Positions 10,017 through 18,825 of a stretch of DNA of 64,000 nt are shown in pieces (the first letter of the stretch is position 1; every line of letters begins with the position of its first letter). The stretch covers positions 434,001 to 498,000 of the forward strand of contig NC_050727.1 of assembly GCF_014133895.1 (NCBI RefSeq), read 5' to 3'. The translations under genes and the position numbers were made by a program. A model generated the notes under the pieces. It was not told the DNA's origin and did not search any database. It saw only the letters and a program-made list of their open reading frames with translations. Source of the stretch: Torulaspora globosa. Lineage: Eukaryota > Ascomycota > Saccharomycetes > Saccharomycetales > Saccharomycetaceae.

Positions 10017-12344
10017 ATGAGTTTGTTCTGGGAATTACTACAAAAGAAGATCGCTAGCGTATTTATAGAGCCATCGAACAGGAACCAGGGCACATCTTTC
10101 GTTATCACAGTTGTTATTATTGTTGCGACGGGAGCATACTTGATTTTTAAGAGTAGAAAGTTTGTCATGGCCAGTCTTCCAAGCATTGGAGATATAACAA
10201 GCTATAATGCTTCGAATGCCATTCGTCGATGGATGCCCAGAGGTGGCCAGATGGATGCGGAAGTGCTAAAAAGAGGGGGCTATATAGCCGGGTTGGTGAA
10301 TGACGGCAATACCTGTTTTATGAACTCGGTGATTCAATCGCTGGCATCCTCTGAGGAGTTGGTGAAGTTTCTGGACAACGTGATAGCCAAGAAGCAGAGG
10401 ATAGACGCTGGTGGGGAGTCCGAGGAGGAAGAGAAAGCAGTCTTGGAAGAGAACAATCTGCAGGGGAGGAAGAGCAAAGGCAAAATCTATGGAAGGGCGA
10501 AAAAACATGCGAATCGCAAACTGGCTAATGGAAAGCACGAAGAGGAGACTGAGCCTGATGTGACTTTTAGTCTTGCCTTGAGAGATATGCTTGATAAACT
10601 GAACTTCAAATATTACAAGGATAGACCATGTTTCAAGACGAATAAACTATTGAAGGTGATGTCGAAGTCTCCAAACAAGAACATGCTTCTTGGCTACGAT
10701 CAAGAGGATGCCCAAGAGTTCTTTCAAACCATTTTGTCGGAAATAGAGAGAAATGCAAAGTCAGTGGATGCGAAGGAGCCTGAGAGACAACCCATCGCAG
10801 AAGAGGATCTACCCGAAGGCGCAGTAATTGGGCAGGCGCACTTAAATGTAGTTGGAGACGTGTTTTTACCGGCAGAGCAGATCGATCCGAACTTGTTACT
10901 GACTAAAGGGGGAAAGAAGTTCTATACACCGTATAGATTGGTTACGCCTTTCGACGGTATTACGGCTGAAAGGATCGGTTGTCTACAGTGTGGTGAAAAT
11001 GGCGGAATAAGATATTCTGTTTCTTCCGGGCTGAGTTTGAATTTGCCGAACGAAGACATCGGGTCAACAGTCAAGCTTTCAGATCTGATGAATGAGTGGA
11101 TAAAACCAGAGATTATCGAAGGCGTTGAATGTAACCGTTGTGCATTGGAAGCTGTTCGTGAGCACCTTTTGGAGCAACTAAAGCAATACGAATCAAAAGG
11201 CGACTCAATACCTGAGAAATTATTAAAAGCATTCCAAGCCAGAGTTGAAGAGCTGGACCGCAGTTTAGCTCAACCAGTTGTAAGTGATGAAGATTACAAG
11301 AGGCTTCACACGGAAAATATGGTTCGCAAATGCTCGAAATCGAAGCAAATACTGTTCTTACGCCCATCTCCTTTATTGTCGATTCATATCAACAGGTCTG
11401 TTTTTGATCCTCGGACCTATATGATAAGAAAGAATAATGCCAAGGTCCTGTTCAAGTCAAGACTCAATCTGTCTCCGTGGTGCTGTGATATAGATGAAAT
11501 CAATCTGGATGCCCGTTTACCGATGTCCAAAAAGGGAGACATTGCTGCGGATTCGAGCGATGAAGAAAACGTAGGTAACGAATACTACACTAGATTGCAT
11601 CAGACTTATGAAAGGGAATTTGAAGACGAGGACGAGGACGAGGACGAGGACGAAGAAGAAGAAGAAGAAGAGGGAGATAGCCGTTATGTGAACAGAGATG
11701 TCAGTAATTACGATCCCTTGAACGGTGAAGCCGATAGCGCATCCTCTTTCTCCAACATTGATCATGAGGATCGGAGCGACGAAGAATATTTGGAAGAGAC
11801 TGATGCGTTGGGAAACACTATAACAAAGAGAATACCCAAAGACCGTATCGATGGCGGACTCGACGAAAGCAAAGAAGCAATTCACATTGACGGTGAACAG
11901 GACGGCGCCAATCACATATCCTCTGAAAGCGACGACGAAGAAGAGGAGCAAACTGCTCCTCCGCCGCCAGCTATGGCGGCGCCTATACGGTCAACGGTGC
12001 CATCCGGGCCCTTGACCTATGTCCTGCGCTCTGTGATTGTTCATTACGGTACACATAATTACGGACATTACATTGCATTCAGAAAGTATAGAAACATCTG
12101 GTGGAGAATCTCAGATGAGACTGTGTACACCGTTGATGAAGCTGAGGTCCTCTCGACGCCTGGTGTGTTCATGTTATTCTACGAGTACGATTACGACGAA
12201 AGCTCAGGGGAGATGAAGGAAGATATGGCAGACGAAGAAGACATCGACGAAAAGTCTCTGGGGCAAGTAGAGGACAACTGCGCCAGTGACGTATCACCAG
12301 AATCTGACGCCGGTAAGGATAACGATGGAGAAACCGCAGAATAA
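10017..12344 (+). CDS. UBP1: Ubiquitin-specific protease Ubp1
   Basis: Deubiquitinating cysteine protease (USP/C19 family). It is 775 aa against about 809 in S. cerevisiae. An N-terminal membrane segment is at about residues 26-45. The Cys box GLVNDGNTCFMNS contains nucleophile Cys100, and the His box is GTHNYGHYIAFRKY near residue 680, followed by WWRISDETV. A CxxC pair (CLQCGENGG) and ECNRCA suggest a zinc ribbon between them. An acidic low-complexity tract lies at about 536-552. Met51 just after the membrane segment could start a soluble form, as reported for S. cerevisiae Ubp1. The UBP1-EXP1-YFH1 order equals YDL122W-YDL121C-YDL120W. Confidence 0.96.
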   Translation: MSLFWELLQKKIASVFIEPSNRNQGTSFVITVVIIVATGAYLIFKSRKFVMASLPSIGDITSYNASNAIRRWMPRGGQMDAEVLKRGGYIAGLVNDGNTCFMNSVIQSLASSEELVKFLDNVIAKKQRIDAGGESEEEEKAVLEENNLQGRKSKGKIYGRAKKHANRKLANGKHEEETEPDVTFSLALRDMLDKLNFKYYKDRPCFKTNKLLKVMSKSPNKNMLLGYDQEDAQEFFQTILSEIERNAKSVDAKEPERQPIAEEDLPEGAVIGQAHLNVVGDVFLPAEQIDPNLLLTKGGKKFYTPYRLVTPFDGITAERIGCLQCGENGGIRYSVSSGLSLNLPNEDIGSTVKLSDLMNEWIKPEIIEGVECNRCALEAVREHLLEQLKQYESKGDSIPEKLLKAFQARVEELDRSLAQPVVSDEDYKRLHTENMVRKCSKSKQILFLRPSPLLSIHINRSVFDPRTYMIRKNNAKVLFKSRLNLSPWCCDIDEINLDARLPMSKKGDIAADSSDEENVGNEYYTRLHQTYEREFEDEDEDEDEDEEEEEEEGDSRYVNRDVSNYDPLNGEADSASSFSNIDHEDRSDEEYLEETDALGNTITKRIPKDRIDGGLDESKEAIHIDGEQDGANHISSESDDEEEEQTAPPPPAMAAPIRSTVPSGPLTYVLRSVIVHYGTHNYGHYIAFRKYRNIWWRISDETVYTVDEAEVLSTPGVFMLFYEYDYDESSGEMKEDMADEEDIDEKSLGQVEDNCASDVSPESDAGKDNDGETAE
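11622..11673 (+). repeat. GACGAG/GAA microsatellite in UBP1
   Basis: Tandem GACGAG units followed by GAA units encode an Asp/Glu run within the USP insertion. It is in frame and lies outside the catalytic boxes. Confidence 0.85.
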
Positions 12345-12434
12345 GGGCTACATGCCCCCCACCCTTGATATTCGTACATATATTTCAGCACTTTGATGTA
12401 AAACGAACATTACCAAATAATCAGTGTATCTCTA

Positions 12435-12851
12435 CTATACAAGTTCCTCGTAAGCTTTCTCAGTGCTTCCTTGGAACTTTTGCAGTCTTCTGACTTGCGC
12501 CTTCTCTTCTTCAACTCTATCTTCATTGAGAAGGTCATCCAAGTCGTAGTCGTAATTGTTTGGATCCTCATCGAACTTCCCGATGACTCTTCTCTTCAAT
12601 CCAGTTTTTGGATCAACCTGGAACTTGCCGGTTTTTCGAGCAGAAGAGAATGCTGATGCATTTTCAGGCTCATTATCCTCTTTCCTGAGCTTGAACTTGA
12701 ATGGCTCCTTCATCTTGGACTCCTTCGTCGACCCGCTGCTCTTCTTCACTGGTTTATCGATGCTGAAGCTTCCAATGCCCGACACCATGGGCAGCAACAC
12801 GACAAAGAGCAGCACCACTGCAAATACAATCAGGTACACGTAGATTTCCAT
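12435..12851 (-). CDS. EXP1: ER membrane protein Exp1 (YDL121C homologue)
   Basis: Small ER membrane protein; the S. cerevisiae homologue YDL121C is implicated in ER export of the plasma-membrane ATPase Pma1. It is 138 aa. An N-terminal hydrophobic helix spans about residues 3-25 (EIYVYLIVFAVVLLFVV). A basic and acidic soluble tail follows, with the conserved block TGLKRRVIGKFDEDPNNYDYD near residues 83-103 and a charged C-terminus. It converges on UBP1 (90-base gap) and is divergent from YFH1. The call rests on the overall match and on synteny. Confidence 0.9.
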   Translation of the reverse strand: MEIYVYLIVFAVVLLFVVLLPMVSGIGSFSIDKPVKKSSGSTKESKMKEPFKFKLRKEDNEPENASAFSSARKTGKFQVDPKTGLKRRVIGKFDEDPNNYDYDLDDLLNEDRVEEEKAQVRRLQKFQGSTEKAYEELV

Positions 12852-13019
12852 CGATTCAGGAAGTGTGAGATGCCTCTGACCTCCTAGCTATAGCGATGGG
12901 CCTTTGTTCAAGGTTCTGATAATTTTTCCTCCGACACTACTGGTAAAATGGACTCACCAAGCCTTAAAAGATCGGAAGAATATCGCTGGATAAAGCCCAT
13001 ATTTGAACTCCTGAACGGT

Positions 13020-13026
13020 TGACTCA
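13020..13026. promoter_or_regulatory. Gcn4-type TGACTCA site before YFH1
   Basis: A palindromic TGACTCA, the Gcn4 (AP-1-type) consensus, lies 20 bases upstream of the YFH1 ATG, in the EXP1-YFH1 divergent promoter. The close spacing could put it inside the 5' leader, so function is uncertain. Confidence 0.35.
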
Positions 13027-13045
13027 AGTCCCGACTCACCCTGAG

Positions 13046-13582
13046 ATGCTCAAACGATCCGCAGCCAGGCTTTTCAGCCGAAGATTTGGTGCAATTACAA
13101 GACCGACAGCAGCTAGAAATGCGTCCCTTATAAGACACCTCACAAGCCCGGTTCTACAACCACAAGGACGCTTTCTGCGCTCTCTGCGGCTCTACTCGAC
13201 CGCCTCCACCGACGGACACGACATCCCGCCAGAAGTTCTGAACCTAAGTGCCCAAGAGTACCAGGCAGAGGCCGACCGCTGCCTGGAGACGCTTCTAGAC
13301 GACCTAGAGGCCCTCAGCGACGATTACCCAGACAGAATACCAGACGTGGAGCTCACTCAGGGCGTGATGACTCTTCAAGTGGCCAATGTCGGCACCTACG
13401 TGATCAACAAGCAGCCTCCCAACAAGCAGATCTGGCTATCGTCGCCGGTCTCGGGACCCAACCGGTTCGATCTCTACAAGGGCGACTGGATATCGCTAAG
13501 AGACGGATCCAGCCTGCTCGACATCCTGAGTTCCGAGCTGGACGACGCCATTCCAGAGCAAGAGATACAATTACGGCATTGA
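13046..13582 (+). CDS. YFH1: Mitochondrial frataxin
   Basis: Frataxin, the mitochondrial matrix protein that assists Fe-S cluster assembly on Isu1 with Nfs1/Isd11. The frame is open from a TTG at 13019, but the ATG at 13046 is chosen: it gives MLKRSAARLFSRRF, an arginine-rich presequence aligning with the S. cerevisiae start MIKRS. That makes 178 aa. The frataxin domain begins near PPEVLNLSAQEYQ. The conserved core shows GVMTLQVANVGTYVINKQPP, then IWLSSPVSGPNRFDL, including the acidic helix DLEALSDDYPD used for iron binding. Divergent from EXP1, as in YDL120W/YDL121C. Confidence 0.95.
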   Translation: MLKRSAARLFSRRFGAITRPTAARNASLIRHLTSPVLQPQGRFLRSLRLYSTASTDGHDIPPEVLNLSAQEYQAEADRCLETLLDDLEALSDDYPDRIPDVELTQGVMTLQVANVGTYVINKQPPNKQIWLSSPVSGPNRFDLYKGDWISLRDGSSLLDILSSELDDAIPEQEIQLRH

Positions 13583-13760
13583 TGGCTCCCGGGCGACCCT
13601 TCTGTACATATGTAAAACAGCCAAGCTGCTGGGACTCGATGAGCTGACCGCAGCGGCCCTCGTTGGGCCATCTTCAACTTCGTTGATGGCGATTCCTGCC
13701 AGCTTGCTTTGCTGATCTGCTCTTCAAGGGCTCGATAGCTGCTGCCAGGGGTTGCAGCAC

Positions 13761-13768
13761 TATAAAAG
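13761..13768 (+). promoter_or_regulatory. TATA box of PBI2
   Basis: TATAAAAG lies 95 bases before the PBI2 ATG. An AGGGG stress-response element (STRE core) at 13747-13751, and another overlapping the TATA box, fit the stress-induced expression known for PBI2 in S. cerevisiae. Confidence 0.6.
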
Positions 13769-13855
13769 GGGTCTCTGACATAGGTTCTAGAGAGAATGCC
13801 ACAGAGATCGATCAAGACGGACAGAATTGCTGAACGGGCCTCGAAGTAAGCAGTT

Positions 13856-14089
13856 ATGTCTGGAAAGTCTTATATAGTCACTCTCAAGGACACAGTTCCT
13901 GAAGGCGAAGTCTCTAAGTTCAAGCAATTTATCGACAGCTTGGGAGGAGCCATTACCCATGAGTTTTCGCTCATCAAAGGCTACACCGTGCATCTGCCAG
14001 AGGCGTTGCACATCGACAAGCTGAAGGACGGGTTTGGGTCCATCATAGCCAATGTGGAAGAGGACAAGGAAGTGAGCATCCAGAAATGA
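13856..14089 (+). CDS. PBI2: Proteinase B inhibitor Pbi2
   Basis: A 77-aa cytosolic inhibitor of vacuolar proteinase B (I9 family, resembling a subtilisin propeptide). In S. cerevisiae it also pairs with thioredoxin as LMA1 in vacuole fusion. The sequence shows the I9 pattern: YIVTLKD strand at the start, KFKQFIDSLGG helix, THEFSLIKGYTVHLP, and the C-terminal NVEEDKEV strand that enters the protease active site in this family. It lies between YFH1 and AMS1. In S. cerevisiae PBI2 (YNL015W) is next to PUB1, so this position marks the interleaving of two post-duplication tracks. Confidence 0.94.
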   Translation: MSGKSYIVTLKDTVPEGEVSKFKQFIDSLGGAITHEFSLIKGYTVHLPEALHIDKLKDGFGSIIANVEEDKEVSIQK

Positions 14090-14234
14090 GCCTGAAGGGC
14101 CTGCAAGGACGGTTATATAGCAGCCACGATATAGGTGTATACGGAAATACATGCTAGAGTCGCGGCAGAGCGTTATGTAGCATACTCGGAGGCCACGGGG
14201 GGCTGTTTCAGCCATCCTGGCTCGCTGGGCTGGC

Positions 14235-14242
14235 TATAAAAG
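14235..14242 (+). promoter_or_regulatory. TATA box of AMS1
   Basis: TATAAAAG lies 78 bases before the AMS1 ATG, in a 223-base gap after PBI2. Confidence 0.55.
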
Positions 14243-14312
14243 GAACACTTATCTACACAAGGACAGGGAGGTTATACGAACTCGTTGGGCAGCGAAAGCA
14301 GCTGTAGCAGAG

Positions 14313-17300
14313 ATGGCCGAGCATAGAATCAACTACGATCCTCAGTTCAAACCCGTTCAGGGAATATACGAGAGCAGGCTGAGACAGTTCATCGATGAGG
14401 GGGATTACCGGGACCTGAACCTGCCCAAGCTGTACGATAAGGAGCGTATAGAGCTTGACCAGGATCGTGTGAAAGTTTGGTGGTACCAGGTTAAGTTTGA
14501 GCCGGGTTCTTCTCCAGTTTCGCCTGACAAGAGACCACCCTGGAAGAGCATCATTGAGGCCGATAGGAAGGGCAAGCTGGAGTTCAGGGAGGCGTCGAAG
14601 GGCCAGCCGTTTGGACCAAGCTGGTCGACAACGTGGTTCAAAATCGAGTTGAATGTACCCCAGCATTGGGCGGACTCTAAGGAGCAATTGGTGTTCCAAT
14701 GGAACTGTGAAAACGAGGGAGTGGTCATAGATCCTGATACTTTGATCCCGAAGACTGCCTTCTCTGGTGGCGAGAGGACAGAGTACCTCTTGCCAACCAA
14801 TGGATCGAACAAGCATTTCTTTTACATCGAAGCTGGGAATAACGGCATGTTTGGCTGTGGGATGGGATCTGACATCAACCCTCCAGATGACAACAGATAC
14901 TTCACGCTCAGAACGGCAGATATTGTTTGGCCAGATTGGGAAGCAAGGGCATTGAGAATCGACTTCTGGATGCTCGGCGATGCAGCCCGGGAGCTGCCAG
15001 ACGACTCGTGGCAAAAGCACAGAGCTAGGCATTTGGGCAATAAGGTAATGGACATGTTTGATCCAAACGATCGTTCAACGATCAAGGAGTGTCGTGACTA
15101 CCTGAAGAAGGAATATTTCGATGCACTCACAGACAGCGAGAAAGTGTACTCCAAAGGAGACTTGACAGTGCTCACCAATGTGTACGGGATGGGTAATTGT
15201 CACATCGACACCGCTTGGTTGTGGCCCTTTGCAGAGACCCGTAGAAAAATCGTACGGTCTTGGTCATCTCAATGTACGTTAATGGACCAGTATCCGGAGT
15301 ATCAGTTTGTCGCTTCTCAAGCTCAGCAGTTCAAGTGGCTGCTAGAGGAGCATCCCGAATTCTTCAAGAAGGTCCTGACACCAAAGGTTCAACAGTCGCA
15401 ATTCTTTCCTATCGGAGGCTCATGGGTTGAAAATGACACAAATATACCATCTGGTGAATCTCTAGCGAGACAGTTTTTCTTTGGTCAGAGGTTCTTCCTG
15501 AAGCACTTCGGCTTGAAATCCACTATATTCTGGTTACCTGACACATTTGGTTATTCATCACAGGTACCTCAAATTTGCCAACTGTCCGGTATCGATCGGT
15601 TCTTGACTCAAAAGTTGTCCTGGAACAATATCAACAGTTTCCCGCACTCGACATTCAATTGGTCTGGTATAGATGGCTCACAGCTGCTGACACACATGCC
15701 ACCGGGAAACACTTATACTGCTGCTGCCCATTTCGGTGACGTCTTGCGCACTGCAAAGCAGAACAAATCTTCAGAGTTCTACGGTTCTGGGCTAATGCTG
15801 TATGGTATAGGTGACGGTGGCGGTGGACCAACGGCGGAAATGCTGGAGAAGATGAGACGCATCAGATCTCTGTACAACCGTAATGGAAATATCATTCCAA
15901 AATTACAGGTTGGCAGTACGATAGATGAGTTTTATGACGATATCTGCTCCAAGACTAATAAAACTCAGGATCTGCCAACTTGGTCTGGTGAATTGTATTT
16001 TGAGTTCCATAGAGGCACTTACACCAGCCAGGCCCAAACTAAAAGACTAATGAGATTGTCCGAAGTAAAGATCCATGACCTGGAATGGCTCGCAACAAAG
16101 GCGTCTGTCCTATTTCCGAATGACTACAAATACCCCATCAATGAGATCAACGCTTTGTGGGAAAACATCTTACTTTGCCAGTTTCACGATGTCTTGCCAG
16201 GATCCAGTATCGAAATGGTCTACAAATATGAGGCCGTTCCAATGTTGAAAGCTGTTGTGGATAAATGCGGTGATTTGATTGACAAGGCACTTGAAGTCTT
16301 AAAAGGTCCATCGAGCGATGAAATAACGGAAGCAAGGACGTGGGTTTGGCCCGGGGTGTCAGAAACGGAAAATGAGGCCTCTGAAAGTTCAGTTAACATC
16401 CAGGTCCATGACGATGAATTTATCCTAACAAATGCAGAGCTGAAGGTCACGATTGGTAAGAAAAGTGGGACCATAAAAAGCATTGTCGACATCAAAAGTG
16501 GAACAGAATTTCTGGACCTTGAACATGGGCGGAACAAGTTGGGCGCAAACCAGTTTGTCATCTTTGATGACAAGCCACTATCTTGGCAAGCATGGGACAC
16601 AGAGTTATACTCGGTCAACCAATACAAATATCTGGACAAACCTGAAAGTGTGAAGGTAGTCGAGCATTCGAAAGCGACTTGTGCCGTGGAGGTTGTCATT
16701 TGCATCTCAGACCAATGCAAGTTGAGGTCAAGGATCTCTTTGAATGCTGTAAAGCCAGGAACTGAGGGCGAAAGCACAGTTGATATCTCGACAATAGTCG
16801 AGAACTGGGATGCCACAAACAAGTTTTTGAAAGTGGAGTTCCCCGTTAACGTTCGAAATGAATTTGCCAGCTATGAAACGCAATTTGGTATAACCAAGAG
16901 ACCGACCCATTATAACACATCGTGGGATGTGGCTAAATTTGAGGTATGCCACCACAAGTTCGCTGATTACTCGGAGTTCAACAAGGGCGTTTCAATTCTG
17001 AACAACTGCAAATATGGTTTCTCCACGCACGGTAATCTCATGCGACTATCTCTGCTACGCTCTCCTAAGGCCCCCGACGCACATGCGGACATGGGTACTC
17101 ATGAGATTAAATACGCAATTTATCCACATCGTGGCCCGTTGAGCAGCAAAACGATAAAACTTGGGCTTCAACTAAACTATCCTGACAAATATCCGATATC
17201 CTCGAAACTTTCCAAGAGGTATGAGGATATCATCAAGATCGAAGGAGATGATAACGTCATTTTGTCCAATCTGAAGAGAGGCGAGGAAGATCAGCAATTA

Positions 17301-17543
17301 AATTCGGATTATGCTCTTAAACCATGCGAAGAAACAACCATTGTTGTGAGGGTATATGAGGCTCTTGGAGGCGAATCCAATGCCACTCTGTTGACATGCC
17401 TACCAATCAAAAAAGTTGTCAGAATCGACAACCTTGAGTTGAAAGCTCTCGAATCCGTGAAATACGAAGCCGGCAACAAAATCAATAAGATTCCGCTCAA
17501 GCTGAGACCATTCGAAATAGCTTCATATAAGCTATTCTTCTAG
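14313..17543 (+). CDS. AMS1: Vacuolar alpha-mannosidase Ams1
   Basis: Glycoside hydrolase family 38 alpha-mannosidase that degrades free oligosaccharides in the vacuole. In yeast it reaches the vacuole by the Cvt/selective autophagy route, without a signal peptide, and none is seen here. It is 1076 aa against 1083 in S. cerevisiae. The GH38 metal site GNCHIDTAWLWPF shows His297 and Asp299. WLPDTFGYSSQVPQ carries the nucleophile at Asp410. The helical middle domain and C-terminal beta domains follow and end at FEIASYKLFF. AMS1-CDC43 matches YGL156W-YGL155W. ATG20, a Cvt-pathway sorting nexin, is also in this window, but the two are far apart. Confidence 0.97.
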   Translation: MAEHRINYDPQFKPVQGIYESRLRQFIDEGDYRDLNLPKLYDKERIELDQDRVKVWWYQVKFEPGSSPVSPDKRPPWKSIIEADRKGKLEFREASKGQPFGPSWSTTWFKIELNVPQHWADSKEQLVFQWNCENEGVVIDPDTLIPKTAFSGGERTEYLLPTNGSNKHFFYIEAGNNGMFGCGMGSDINPPDDNRYFTLRTADIVWPDWEARALRIDFWMLGDAARELPDDSWQKHRARHLGNKVMDMFDPNDRSTIKECRDYLKKEYFDALTDSEKVYSKGDLTVLTNVYGMGNCHIDTAWLWPFAETRRKIVRSWSSQCTLMDQYPEYQFVASQAQQFKWLLEEHPEFFKKVLTPKVQQSQFFPIGGSWVENDTNIPSGESLARQFFFGQRFFLKHFGLKSTIFWLPDTFGYSSQVPQICQLSGIDRFLTQKLSWNNINSFPHSTFNWSGIDGSQLLTHMPPGNTYTAAAHFGDVLRTAKQNKSSEFYGSGLMLYGIGDGGGGPTAEMLEKMRRIRSLYNRNGNIIPKLQVGSTIDEFYDDICSKTNKTQDLPTWSGELYFEFHRGTYTSQAQTKRLMRLSEVKIHDLEWLATKASVLFPNDYKYPINEINALWENILLCQFHDVLPGSSIEMVYKYEAVPMLKAVVDKCGDLIDKALEVLKGPSSDEITEARTWVWPGVSETENEASESSVNIQVHDDEFILTNAELKVTIGKKSGTIKSIVDIKSGTEFLDLEHGRNKLGANQFVIFDDKPLSWQAWDTELYSVNQYKYLDKPESVKVVEHSKATCAVEVVICISDQCKLRSRISLNAVKPGTEGESTVDISTIVENWDATNKFLKVEFPVNVRNEFASYETQFGITKRPTHYNTSWDVAKFEVCHHKFADYSEFNKGVSILNNCKYGFSTHGNLMRLSLLRSPKAPDAHADMGTHEIKYAIYPHRGPLSSKTIKLGLQLNYPDKYPISSKLSKRYEDIIKIEGDDNVILSNLKRGEEDQQLNSDYALKPCEETTIVVRVYEALGGESNATLLTCLPIKKVVRIDNLELKALESVKYEAGNKINKIPLKLRPFEIASYKLFF

Positions 17544-17599
17544 GAAATTTCGAAGGAGGAAGGGCTGTAACTTTGCGTATACTATTATGTAAAGATTCT

Positions 17600-17622
17600 T
17601 TAGTGAAGGTTAACTTCACTAA
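17600..17622. repeat. Stem-loop between AMS1 and CDC43
   Basis: Nine-base arms TTAGTGAAG (17600-17608) and CTTCACTAA (17614-17622) flank the loop GTTAA. It is 57 bases after the AMS1 stop and 15 bases before the CDC43 TATA box, so it could be a 3'-end structure or a dimeric factor site. Confidence 0.5.
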
Positions 17623-17636
17623 CTTCGCGATAAGAA

Positions 17637-17644
17637 TATAAAAG
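17637..17644 (+). promoter_or_regulatory. TATA box of CDC43
   Basis: TATAAAAG lies 53 bases before the CDC43 ATG. Confidence 0.5.
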
Positions 17645-17696
17645 CGTATGCTCATCGAACAAGCTTTGCTTAGAAGGGGCTCTATCGAGACTAGTC

Positions 17697-18788
17697 ATGG
17701 CGTCCATTCCGAACCATGCAAAGCATGTAAGGTTTCTCGAACGGCATTTGTCCCTACTGCCAGGCAGTCAACAAGAACATGATGTTAATAAGATGGCAGT
17801 AGTATTCTACTCTTTTACGGGATTAATGGCTCTTGGAATAGACGTTGCTGAGAAGTATAGATCAAGTTTGGATTGGATACATCGCCACTACATCACTATA
17901 AAGCTGCCGGGATGGCAACAGACAATATCAGGCTTCACAGGCAGCTTGTCTGTACAAATCCCAGGAGTCAATACTGTGAGCCTTCCGAATACCCTCTTTG
18001 CCCTACTAGTCCTCAAGCTGATGAAAGATGAGACCTTTTGGGATAACCACCTAGACAGGCAGAACATCATGACTTTTGTAGCGAAATGCCAAAGTCCTGA
18101 GAATGGATCCTTCTCGTCAACATTAGACTACAAGAACTTGAAACCTTCGCCGGTGGATCCGAAAGACTTAAGATTTTGCTATATTGCTATTTCTATCCTG
18201 TATTTGCTTGGATGCAGGAATCATAATGAGTTCGCTAGGCATATTAACCTCGACAAGCTCCTGAATTATATCCTGTCGCAGCAATGCGAGATGGGCGGAT
18301 TCGGATCATACAACGAAGCTCATGCAGGTTACACGTCTTGTGCCTTATCGGCTCTCTATTTGCTTGGCAAGCTTGATCAGCTAAGTGATGAATTCAAAGA
18401 GAGGACTATTTCATGGTTGTGCCAACGACAAGTATCTAGAGAAGGTTGTATGAGCTTGCTAGAGCCGAATGCGAATTACGATCACGACGACCATGGTGGT
18501 TTCCAGGGAAGAGAGAATAAATTCGCCGACACCTGTTACGTATTTTGGTGTCTTAACTCACTTCGGATATTGGGAACACAAGGTTGCGAGCTCCCGGCTC
18601 GACTTGACCTAGCGGAACAGTTTCTCTTGCATAGAACACAAAATACGCTAATTGGAGGTTTCAGCAAGAATGACCAGGATGATCCCGACCTATATCACAC
18701 ATGTCTCGGGATCGCTGCCTTAAAATTGATCGAAGGTTCTTTTGATGGTGTTCTTTTCATGCCCAAGAATGATGCCGGACTTTGCTAG
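17697..18788 (+). CDS. CDC43: Geranylgeranyltransferase type I beta subunit
   Basis: Beta subunit of protein geranylgeranyltransferase I, which with Ram2 prenylates CaaL proteins such as Rho1 and Cdc42. It is 363 aa. Prenyltransferase repeats are visible, including GGFGSYNEAHAGYTSCAL (about 200-217) and GGFQGRENKFADTCYVFW (about 265-282). The Asp-x-Cys pair in ADTCYVFW and the later His in DLYHTCLGIAAL are the zinc ligands expected of this family. Distinguished from farnesyltransferase Ram1 and Bet2 by overall match and synteny with YGL155W. It converges on HEM25 with a 37-base gap. Confidence 0.94.
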   Translation: MASIPNHAKHVRFLERHLSLLPGSQQEHDVNKMAVVFYSFTGLMALGIDVAEKYRSSLDWIHRHYITIKLPGWQQTISGFTGSLSVQIPGVNTVSLPNTLFALLVLKLMKDETFWDNHLDRQNIMTFVAKCQSPENGSFSSTLDYKNLKPSPVDPKDLRFCYIAISILYLLGCRNHNEFARHINLDKLLNYILSQQCEMGGFGSYNEAHAGYTSCALSALYLLGKLDQLSDEFKERTISWLCQRQVSREGCMSLLEPNANYDHDDHGGFQGRENKFADTCYVFWCLNSLRILGTQGCELPARLDLAEQFLLHRTQNTLIGGFSKNDQDDPDLYHTCLGIAALKLIEGSFDGVLFMPKNDAGLC

Positions 18789-18825
18789 CCATTCACCAGT
18801 TTGAAGAGCAATGGTTATCATGCTG

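Noticed and set aside
11517..11951. 144-codon antisense frame within UBP1
   Set aside because: Its phenylalanine/valine runs mirror the acidic repeat of UBP1; no domain is present.
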